Assembly: GCA_045546255.1 (NCBI GenBank)
Contig: JAZQCK010000072.1
Location: 1-17,344 of the forward strand
Length of the DNA: 17,344 bases
Source of the DNA: RGIG5612 sp045546255
Lineage (GTDB): Bacteria > Bacillota > Clostridia > Lachnospirales > Lachnospiraceae
Direction: 5' to 3'
Part shown: piece by piece, positions 7,310 to 13,127 of the stretch
Numbering within the stretch: the stretch's first letter is position 1
How the letters are laid out: the number at the start of each line of letters is the position of its first letter
Made by a program: the position numbers and the translations under genes
The notes under the pieces: model-generated
Database searches by the model: none
The model's input: the letters and a program-made list of their open reading frames with translations, nothing else
Told to the model about the DNA's origin: nothing

Positions 7310-7624
7310 ATGGAAAGAATTGTGGAGCAGTCTTTGTTATATGATTTCTACGGGGACCTGCTGACAGAGCATCAAAAAGATATTTATGAAGGCTATGTGC
7401 TGGAAAACCTTTCGCTGGCGGAGTTGGCGGAAAGCTCCGGTATCAGCCGCCAAGGCGTTCATGACCTGATCAAGAGGGCCACGAAAACGCTGGAAGAATA
7501 TGAAAGTAAGCTCCACCTGCTTGAGAAATTTCTTCATATCAAAGAGGAAGTGCAGAAGATCCAGGAAAGTGAAAGCTTGGACCAGGCAAAAAGAACCGCG
7601 GAAGAGATTCTCGAGATTTTGTGA
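7310..7624 (+). CDS. ylxM: YlxM family SRP-associated helix-turn-helix protein
   Basis: A 104-residue protein of the YlxM/p13 (UPF0122) family, usually encoded just before ffh and thought to associate with the signal recognition particle. The family start LYDFYGDLLTEHQKDIYEGYV is present, followed by a sigma-70 region 4-like helix-turn-helix (about residues 30-60, with SLAELAESSGISRQGVHDLIKRA) and a helical C-terminal half likely to form a coiled coil. The ATG at 7310 is the only possible start: an in-frame stop lies at 7295-7297 and no later Met would keep the conserved N terminus. No ribosome site precedes it, and the promoter places the transcript start about 3 bases upstream, so the message may be leaderless. 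The next gene, ffh, follows after 51 bases. Confidence 0.93.
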   Translation: MERIVEQSLLYDFYGDLLTEHQKDIYEGYVLENLSLAELAESSGISRQGVHDLIKRATKTLEEYESKLHLLEKFLHIKEEVQKIQESESLDQAKRTAEEILEIL

Positions 7625-7675
7625 TCTTAGTAAAGCATATCTATCACGCGATTATCATTGAAAGGCAAACGCTAA

Positions 7676-9046
7676 ATGGCATTTGAAAGCTTATCAGATA
7701 AATTACAGAATGTATTTAAAAAGCTCCGGGGCAAAGGACGCCTTACGGAAGCGGACGTTGATCTGGCGTTAAAAGAAGTTAAGATGGCGCTGTTAGAGGC
7801 CGACGTTAACTTCAAAGTCGTTAAGCAGTTCGTAGCTTCCGTCAAGGAACGGGCTGTCGGCGAAGACGTCATGAAGAGTTTAACGCCGGGGCAGATGGTC
7901 ATTAAGATCGTCAACGAGGAACTGACGTCCCTGATGGGTGGCGAGCCTGCAGAGCTCAAGCTCCTTCCGGGAATGGCTAAGACGGTCATCATGATGGCAG
8001 GTCTTCAGGGTTCCGGTAAAACGACGACCGCAGCAAAGCTTGCAGGAAAGCTCAAGGAGCAGGGCAAACGTCCATTGCTTGTAGCCTGCGATATCTACCG
8101 TCCGGCAGCTGTGGATCAGTTGAAGATCAATGCAGAAAAAGTCGGAGTTCCGGTCTTTGAGCAGGGAACGGATAAAAAAGCCGCTGATATTGCAAAAGCA
8201 GCAATGGAGCATGCGGCTGCAAATAATAATAACGTGATCATCGTCGATACCGCAGGACGTCTGCAAATCGATGAGGACATGATGGCAGAGCTTGAGAGCA
8301 TCAAGAATACAATCGACGTCACACAGACAATCCTCGTCGTTGATGCAATGACCGGTCAGGATGCTGTTAACATCGCAAAGGGATTCAACGAGCGTATCGG
8401 AGTCGATGGCGTGATTTTAACAAAACTGGATGGTGATTCCAGAGGCGGTGCTGCGTTATCTGTCAGAGCGGTTACAGGAGTTCCCATTATCTACGCCGGC
8501 ATGGGCGAGAAACTGTCTGACTTGGAGCAGTTCTATCCGGACCGTATGGCCGGAAGAATCCTCGGCATGGGCGATGTCCTTTCTCTGATCGAAAAAGCGG
8601 AGAATACACTGGATGAAGAGCAGGCCATGGATATGGCTGCCCGCATGAAGAGGAACGAACTCAACTTTGAAGACTATCTGATGTCGATGCAGCAGATGAG
8701 AAAGATGGGCGGACTTGCGGAAATCTTAAAGATGATGCCGGGTGTCAATACGAATGGATTGGTCCTAGATGACAGCAAACTGATGAGGGTAGAAGCGATC
8801 ATTAATTCCATGACGAAGAAAGAGCGCAGAAACCCGAAACTCTTAAACCCGTCCAGAAAGAACCGTATTGCAAGGGGCGCCGGAGTCGACATCGCTGAAG
8901 TCAACCGTCTGGTCAAGCAGTTTGAGCAGGCGAAGAAAGCGATGAAGCAGATGGGCGGAATCAATGGTCTCATGGGCGGTGGAAAACGCGGCAGAGGACT
9001 TGGCGGAATGCTCGGCGGAATGAAAGGCATGAAAGGGTTATTCTAA
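7676..9046 (+). CDS. ffh: Signal recognition particle protein Ffh (SRP54)
   Basis: A 456-residue GTPase that binds the SRP RNA and signal peptides of nascent membrane proteins and docks on FtsY. An N-terminal four-helix N domain is followed by the G domain: GLQGSGKT at residues 109-116, DTAGR at 191-195 and TKLDGD at 249-254. The M domain carries GMGDVLSLIEKAE and RKMGGLAEILKMMPG, and ends in a Met/Gly/Lys-rich tail (GGMLGGMKGMKGLF). The RNA-binding segment is seen as LNPSRKNRIARGAG. AAAGG lies 10 bases before the ATG. Length and motifs are standard. The gene is probably transcribed from the ylxM promoter and leads on to rpsP after 71 AT-rich bases with no clear terminator. Confidence 0.97.
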   Translation: MAFESLSDKLQNVFKKLRGKGRLTEADVDLALKEVKMALLEADVNFKVVKQFVASVKERAVGEDVMKSLTPGQMVIKIVNEELTSLMGGEPAELKLLPGMAKTVIMMAGLQGSGKTTTAAKLAGKLKEQGKRPLLVACDIYRPAAVDQLKINAEKVGVPVFEQGTDKKAADIAKAAMEHAAANNNNVIIVDTAGRLQIDEDMMAELESIKNTIDVTQTILVVDAMTGQDAVNIAKGFNERIGVDGVILTKLDGDSRGGAALSVRAVTGVPIIYAGMGEKLSDLEQFYPDRMAGRILGMGDVLSLIEKAENTLDEEQAMDMAARMKRNELNFEDYLMSMQQMRKMGGLAEILKMMPGVNTNGLVLDDSKLMRVEAIINSMTKKERRNPKLLNPSRKNRIARGAGVDIAEVNRLVKQFEQAKKAMKQMGGINGLMGGGKRGRGLGGMLGGMKGMKGLF

Positions 9047-9117
9047 GTGAAAAACGGCAAAGCCGTATAAATAAAAAAACAAAACAATCAAAGTTTTAAG
9101 AAAAGAGGAAAAACAAA

Positions 9118-9363
9118 ATGGCAGTAAAAATCAGATTAAGAAGAATGGGAAAGAAAAAAGCACCTTTTTACAGAATCGTTGTAGCAGACAGCCGTTCTCC
9201 GCGTGATGGAAGATTCATCGAAGAGATCGGAACCTATGATCCGAACCAGGAGCCGAGCGCTGTTAAGATTGATAAAGAAGCAGCTGAGAAATGGCTTAAG
9301 AACGGTGCACAGCCGACAGATGTCGTTGCAAAACTTTTCAAAGGCGAGGGCATTGCAAAATAG
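9118..9363 (+). CDS. rpsP: 30S ribosomal protein S16
   Basis: An 81-residue small-subunit ribosomal protein. VKIRLRRMGKKKAPFYRIVV, DSRSPRDGRFIEEIGTYDP and WLKNGAQPTDVV are the conserved S16 signature regions. The length is typical. A ribosome site AGAGGAA (9104-9110) is well placed before the ATG. It sits after ffh and before the KH-domain gene khpA, the usual order in Bacillota. Confidence 0.97.
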   Translation: MAVKIRLRRMGKKKAPFYRIVVADSRSPRDGRFIEEIGTYDPNQEPSAVKIDKEAAEKWLKNGAQPTDVVAKLFKGEGIAK

Positions 9364-9376
9364 AAAGAGGTGAAGG

Positions 9377-9610
9377 ATGAAGGAATTAGTAGAAGTTATC
9401 GCTAAGGCTCTTGTTGATTCACCGGAAGAAGTTCTTGTTGTGCAGAATACTGAAGACGATGGGACCATCGTTTTAGAGCTCCATGTCGCAAAGGGTGACA
9501 TGGGAAAAGTAATCGGCAAAAAGGGCCGCATAGCTAAGTCGATTCGCACGGTAGTAAAAACAGCGGCTACGAAAAAAGGACAGAAAGTCGTTGTCGATAT
9601 CGTAGAATAA
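9377..9610 (+). CDS. khpA: KH-domain RNA-binding protein KhpA (YlqC)
   Basis: A 77-residue single KH-domain protein of the KhpA/YlqC (UPF0109) family. The RNA-binding GxxG loop is seen as GKKG at residues 47-50 in VIGKKGRIAKSIR, preceded by LELHVAKGDMGKV and followed by the KGQKVVVDIVE strand. KhpA usually pairs with KhpB and binds many RNAs, with effects on cell-wall growth and division in other Bacillota. The ribosome site AGAGGTG lies just before the ATG, 13 bases after the rpsP stop, so the two are in one operon. A terminator-like hairpin starts 10 bases after its stop. Confidence 0.94.
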   Translation: MKELVEVIAKALVDSPEEVLVVQNTEDDGTIVLELHVAKGDMGKVIGKKGRIAKSIRTVVKTAATKKGQKVVVDIVE

Positions 9611-9619
9611 TCATCAGTC

Positions 9620-9676
9620 GCATCCTTGTTATTTGACCGTGTAAGAACGCTCAAAGAGCAGGGATGCTTTTGTTTT
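9620..9676 (+). terminator. Terminator-like hairpin between khpA and rimM (possible attenuator)
   Basis: Outer arms GCATCCTTG (9620-9628) and CAGGGATGC (9659-9667) pair over 9 bp with one G-U. Inner arms TTTGACCG (9632-9639) and CGCTCAAA (9648-9655) pair with one mismatch around an 8-base loop. TTTTGTTTT follows directly. The shape is an intrinsic terminator, yet rimM starts only 7 bases later, so partial read-through or regulated termination is likely. Confidence 0.68.
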
Positions 9677-9682
9677 CGAATT

Positions 9683-10237
9683 ATGGAACAGTTTTTAAGA
9701 ATCGGCGTGATCACCCAGCCGCACGGGATCAGAGGAGAAGTCAAAGTCTTTCCGACGACGGATTCTCCGGAACGATTCAAAGAAGTAAAAAGGGTGATTC
9801 TCCGAAATAAAAAAGAAGAAATTGAAACCGAAATCACGGGCGTCAAGTTCTTTAAGAACATGGCGATCGTGCATTTTGCATGTTTTGAAAATCCGGAAGA
9901 TGCCGGGAAATTCCGCCAGGCAGATGTCATGATCTACCGCGAGGATGCCCAGCCATTAGAAGAAGGCGAATACTATATCGCCGATCTGATCGGATGCAGA
10001 GTGTTCCTGGATGAAGAAAGCGTTCCGGTATTGAAAGAGGCGGATGCTTCAATCACAATTGATGCAGACCGCTGCATTGGAACAGTCAAAGATGTTCTCC
10101 AAACAGGGGCAAACGATGTATATATCGTGGAAGCTGGAAAAAAAGAGTTATTGATTCCGGTCATCAAGGACTGCATCAAAGAAGTGGATATTGAGAAAGG
10201 ATGCATTCTGGTGCATCTGCTTCCGGGGTTGATTTAA
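9683..10237 (+). CDS. rimM: Ribosome maturation factor RimM
   Basis: A 184-residue 16S rRNA-processing and 30S assembly factor that works with S19 at the 30S head. The N-terminal RimM domain starts LRIGVITQPHGIRGEVKVFPTTD, and the PRC-barrel domain begins near EEGEYYIADLIGCRVFL, ending with VYIVEAGKKELLIPVI and D-IEKG. The ATG at 9683 is chosen because the family begins with the L-x-IGxIxxPHGIRGEV pattern a few residues in. An upstream TTG at 9626 would put the hairpin inside the coding region. The ribosome site is poor, and the start lies just after the T tract of a terminator-like hairpin. The stop is 4 bases before trmD. Confidence 0.94.
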   Translation: MEQFLRIGVITQPHGIRGEVKVFPTTDSPERFKEVKRVILRNKKEEIETEITGVKFFKNMAIVHFACFENPEDAGKFRQADVMIYREDAQPLEEGEYYIADLIGCRVFLDEESVPVLKEADASITIDADRCIGTVKDVLQTGANDVYIVEAGKKELLIPVIKDCIKEVDIEKGCILVHLLPGLI

Positions 10238-10241
10238 AAGT

Positions 10242-11138
10242 ATGAATTTTCACATCCTGACATTGTTTCCGGGGATGATCACTTCCGGACTGAATACGAG
10301 CATTATCGGGCGGGCAGCAGAAGCCGGCCTCATTTCCGTACACGCGGTCAACATTCGCGATTTCACAGAGGATAAACATGGCCATGTGGATGATGCTCCT
10401 TATGGCGGCGGAGCAGGAATGGTCATGCAGTGTCAGCCTATTTATGATGCCTATAACGATGTGCTTGCGGGAATCGCTGCAGGAAAGATCACAGCCTTTG
10501 CAAAAGACAGAGGGCTGAGTTTCGACGATGCCCTGTTAGATCCGGACTTTCAGGCAATGCGCTTTAAAAAGCCGCGCGTTTTATATACCTCGCCGGCGGG
10601 TGCCGTCTTTGATCAGAAGATGGCAAAAGAGCTGGCAAAGGAAGAAGACCTGATCATCCTCTGCGGACATTATGAGGGCGTGGACCAGCGTGTTTTAGAT
10701 ATCATCGGGGCGGAAGAAGTCTCGATCGGCGATTATGTCCTAACCGGAGGCGAACTCCCGGCGATGGTGATGACCGATGCTATCAGTCGTATGGTGCCGG
10801 GCGTTCTTTCCAATGAAGAATCGGGTGTTGATGAAAGCTTTTCGGAAGTCTATCCGGAGCAGGAGATGACAAAGCGGGCAAGAAGAGAAGTGTACGGCGA
10901 TCTGCTGAATAGAAGCAGCGGGAAGAAAGCACAAACAGAGCAGGATGGAGAAGAAAGTGGGCTGGCGTCAGAGGCAGGCATCACCCTCTTAGAGTACCCG
11001 CAATATACAAGACCGGAAGAGTTTATGGGACGCAAAGTCCCGGAAGTACTGCTGTCCGGCAATCATGCAGAAATCTTAAAATGGCGCAGAAGCCAATCAA
11101 TTGAGCGGACGAAAAAACGTCGTCCGGACCTCTTGTAA
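10242..11138 (+). CDS. trmD: tRNA (guanine-N1)-methyltransferase TrmD, with two insertions
   Basis: A 298-residue SPOUT methyltransferase that makes m1G37 in tRNAs, using SAM, and prevents frameshifting. The family motifs are MNFHILTLFPGMI, PYGGGAGMVMQ, LCGHYEGVDQRVLD, SIGDYVLTGGELPAMVMTDAISR and the C-terminal KVPEVLLSGNHAEILKWRR. The usual length is about 230-260 residues. The excess lies in two places: about 28 residues near 80-108, between QPIYDAYND and RVLYTSPAG, and about 45 residues near 202-247, between DESFS and LLEYPQYTRP. The second is polar and rich in Lys, Arg and Glu. All knot motifs are intact, so the enzyme should be active. It follows rimM by 4 bases and is probably translationally coupled. 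rplS, the usual next gene, is missing. Confidence 0.95.
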   Translation: MNFHILTLFPGMITSGLNTSIIGRAAEAGLISVHAVNIRDFTEDKHGHVDDAPYGGGAGMVMQCQPIYDAYNDVLAGIAAGKITAFAKDRGLSFDDALLDPDFQAMRFKKPRVLYTSPAGAVFDQKMAKELAKEEDLIILCGHYEGVDQRVLDIIGAEEVSIGDYVLTGGELPAMVMTDAISRMVPGVLSNEESGVDESFSEVYPEQEMTKRARREVYGDLLNRSSGKKAQTEQDGEESGLASEAGITLLEYPQYTRPEEFMGRKVPEVLLSGNHAEILKWRRSQSIERTKKRRPDLL

Positions 11139-11176
11139 TTTCACATCAATTTCACAAAAATTAGCTGGAAATTTTG

Positions 11177-11205
11177 TTGACACTATTGTGTTATAGTGCT
11201 AATAT
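11177..11205 (+). promoter_or_regulatory. Consensus sigma-A promoter of the hrcA operon
   Basis: TTGACA (11177-11182), a 17-base spacer and TAATAT (11200-11205) match 11 of 12 consensus bases, with a likely transcript start near 11212. The CIRCE operator begins 11 bases after the -10 box, the usual place for HrcA repression. Confidence 0.9.
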
Positions 11206-11216
11206 AACAACAGATG

Positions 11217-11243
11217 TTAGCACTCTATTAATTTGAGTGCTAA
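11217..11243 (+). promoter_or_regulatory. Perfect CIRCE operator of the hrcA operon
   Basis: TTAGCACTC (11217-11225), 9 spacer bases and GAGTGCTAA (11235-11243) match the CIRCE consensus at all 18 arm bases; one more pair extends it on each side (G11216 and C11244). It sits in the transcribed leader 44 bases before the hrcA start, giving autoregulation of the chaperone operon by HrcA. Confidence 0.97.
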
Positions 11244-11287
11244 CAATCCGGAAGAGGCAAATGGAAAGGAAGCTACCGGAGGGTCTT

Positions 11288-12361
11288 ATGGAACTGGATG
11301 CAAGAAAAAAGAAGATACTTCAGGCAATCATTAAAAACTATCTGGAGACGGGAGAACCGGTTGGTTCCAGAACGATCTCCAAGTATACGGACCTGAATTT
11401 AAGTTCCGCTACGATCCGTAATGAGATGGCGGATCTCGAGGAAATGGGATATATTTTCCAGCCGCACACCTCAGCAGGACGTATCCCGACAGATGCCGGA
11501 TACCGCTTATATGTCGATGACATGCTTTCAGAAAAGCAGGCGGCTTTGGAGAAAGAAGCGCAGGCAGAACGAGAAGCACAGGCTTTAGAAGCAGAAGCGA
11601 TTGACAGCCGTATTGACCGGATCGAAGAAGTGCTGAAAGACATGGCAAAAATGCTGGCCAACAACACGAATTACACGTCGATGATCAGCATGCCGCAGAC
11701 CAATAAGAACCGTTTGAAATTCGTTCAGCTGACGCTCGTTGATCCGCAAAAACTGCTGACGACAGTTGTTTTGGAAGGCAACATCGTAAAGAACGAAATG
11801 ATCAAAGTAGATCAGGAGATCGATCCGGAAACCTTATTGAAGTTAAATATTCTTTTCAATAATGAACTGAATGGAAAAACCTTACGAGAGATCAACTTTG
11901 ATATGGCAGCGAATATGGCGGATTCTGCAGGTGAACTCGGAGCGCTGGTGTCCGAGATCATCAACGCGATTGCAGCAGCGATCGGAAGCGCAGACGGAAT
12001 CCAGATCTTCACGAGCGGCGCAACGAACATTTTCAAATATCCGGAGCTTTCCGATACCAGTAAGGCCAGCGGCCTGATCGGAACGTTAGAGGAAAAAGAA
12101 CTTCTGACCGGCTTGCTTGCAGATACCTCCGGAGAGAACGGAGAGGAAAACACCGGAATCCAGGTCTACATCGGACAGGAAACTTCGGTCAGCTCCATGG
12201 AAGACTGCGCAGTTGTAACCGCGACCTATGAATTTGAAAAAGGCGTTTACGGCAAGGTCGGAATCATCGGACCGAAGCGTATGGATTACGAAAAGGTCAT
12301 GGATGCATTAAAGAACGTGACAGGAAATCTGGATAAGCAGTTCCGGAAGCCTGAAAAATAG
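11288..12361 (+). CDS. hrcA: Heat-inducible transcription repressor HrcA
   Basis: A 357-residue repressor that binds CIRCE and needs GroEL for activity in studied species. The N-terminal winged helix is clear: RKKKILQAIIKNYLETGEPVGSRTISKY, LSSATIRNEMADLEEMGYI and QPHTSAGRIPTDAGYRLYV. The GAF-like core follows, with a FVQLTLVDPQKLLTTVV strand, and ends with VGIIGPKRMDYEKVMDALKNV. The ATG at 11288 is chosen because GGAGGG (11278-11283) lies 4 bases upstream and the protein then begins M-E-L-D-A-R-K-K-K. The in-frame GTG at 11237 lies inside the CIRCE, and the ATG at 11261 adds nine residues that I do not recognise. A helical Ala/Glu-rich stretch (about residues 80-115) follows the DNA-binding domain. 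It heads the dnaK operon. Confidence 0.96.
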   Translation: MELDARKKKILQAIIKNYLETGEPVGSRTISKYTDLNLSSATIRNEMADLEEMGYIFQPHTSAGRIPTDAGYRLYVDDMLSEKQAALEKEAQAEREAQALEAEAIDSRIDRIEEVLKDMAKMLANNTNYTSMISMPQTNKNRLKFVQLTLVDPQKLLTTVVLEGNIVKNEMIKVDQEIDPETLLKLNILFNNELNGKTLREINFDMAANMADSAGELGALVSEIINAIAAAIGSADGIQIFTSGATNIFKYPELSDTSKASGLIGTLEEKELLTGLLADTSGENGEENTGIQVYIGQETSVSSMEDCAVVTATYEFEKGVYGKVGIIGPKRMDYEKVMDALKNVTGNLDKQFRKPEK

Positions 12362-12387
12362 AATGAAACAGAAAGGCGGCAACAGAC

Positions 12388-13020
12388 TTGGCTAAAGAAA
12401 GAGAACTCAAATGGGTCAAAGAAGCCCAGGAAGAGATGGAAGCAGAAGGAAGCGAAAACGAAGTCGTAGAAGAGACTGAAACAGTAGAAGATGCACAGAA
12501 TGCAGAAACTTCTAAAGCAGAAGAGGTCGGCGAGGAAGCAGCTGATGCAGATGATACAGAAGCTGTAGAAGGCGAAGTGCTGGAAGAAGCGGACGGAAAA
12601 CTGGCAGAAGCTGTTGAGAAGTATCAAAGACTGTTTGCGGAGTTTGATAATTTCCGCAAGAGGACAGACAAAGAAAAAGCAGCCCGTTATGACATGGGTG
12701 CAAAAGATGTCGTCGAAAAGATCCTTCCGGTATTGGATAATTTTGAACTTGCTTTAAAGAACGTTCCGGATGATAAGGAAGCATCTGCCTTTGCAGAAGG
12801 AATGGAAATGATCCATAAGCAGTTTGTAAAAGTGCTGGAAGACCTTGGTGTTACGCCGATCGAGGCGGTCGGAAAGGAATTTGATCCGAATTTCCATAAT
12901 GCAGTGATGCACGTGGACGATGAAGAGGCCGGCGACAACATCGTTATCGAGGAATTCCAGAAAGGCTATATGTATAAAGAACATGTTGTAAGATACAGCA
13001 TGGTAAAAGTAGCTAACTAG
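12388..13020 (+). CDS. grpE: Nucleotide exchange factor GrpE
   Basis: A 210-residue cochaperone that releases ADP from DnaK. The first 60 or so residues are very acidic and likely disordered. A long coiled-coil helix starts near KYQRLFAEFDNFRKRTDKEK, and the C-terminal beta-wing ends in VMHVDDEEAGDNIVIEEFQKGY and VRYSMVKVAN. The start shown is TTG, with AAAGGCGG at 12372-12379. An ATG at 12436 preceded by AGGAAGAG is an alternative that would remove 16 residues; the variable N terminus does not decide between them. The gene follows hrcA by 26 bases. Its stop codon lies within a small perfect hairpin that continues into the spacer before dnaK. Confidence 0.94.
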   Translation: MAKERELKWVKEAQEEMEAEGSENEVVEETETVEDAQNAETSKAEEVGEEAADADDTEAVEGEVLEEADGKLAEAVEKYQRLFAEFDNFRKRTDKEKAARYDMGAKDVVEKILPVLDNFELALKNVPDDKEASAFAEGMEMIHKQFVKVLEDLGVTPIEAVGKEFDPNFHNAVMHVDDEEAGDNIVIEEFQKGYMYKEHVVRYSMVKVAN

Positions 13021-13072
13021 CCGAAGGCTAGTTTACCACAGAGAACGCACTAAAGATTCCGTGCTAAGCACG
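13015..13072 (+). other. Two hairpins in the grpE-dnaK spacer
   Basis: AACTAGCC-GAA-GGCTAGTT (13015-13033) is a perfect 8-bp stem with a 3-base loop that includes the grpE stop. CGTGC-TAA-GCACG (13060-13072) is a second 5-bp stem. Neither is followed by a T run, so they are unlikely terminators. They could mark mRNA processing or protect ends, giving different amounts of GrpE and DnaK; that role is inferred. Confidence 0.5.
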
Positions 13073-13127
13073 AAAGAATATAAGAATTTATCGGGACAAG
13101 AAAGGCCCATCTAAGGAGGAAAATAAA

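Noticed and set aside
9054..9066. Small hairpin ACGGC-AAA-GCCGT after ffh as a terminator
   Set aside because: The stem is only 5 bp and is followed by A-rich, not T-rich, sequence; rpsP probably depends on read-through.
9626..9682. Upstream TTG start for rimM
   Set aside because: The extra 19 residues do not match the family and would be encoded by the hairpin and T tract.
9136..9930. Minus-strand open frame of 264 codons opposite rpsP, khpA and rimM
   Set aside because: It spans three clear genes on the other strand, has no ribosome site or promoter, and its translation shows no known motif.
11106..11126. Hairpin CGGACGA/TCGTCCG at the end of trmD as a terminator
   Set aside because: It lies in the coding region for the conserved KKRRPDLL end and has no T run after it.
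11237..11287. Earlier hrcA starts (GTG at 11237, ATG at 11261)
   Set aside because: The GTG lies inside the CIRCE operator. The ATG at 11288 has the best-placed ribosome site and gives the expected N terminus.
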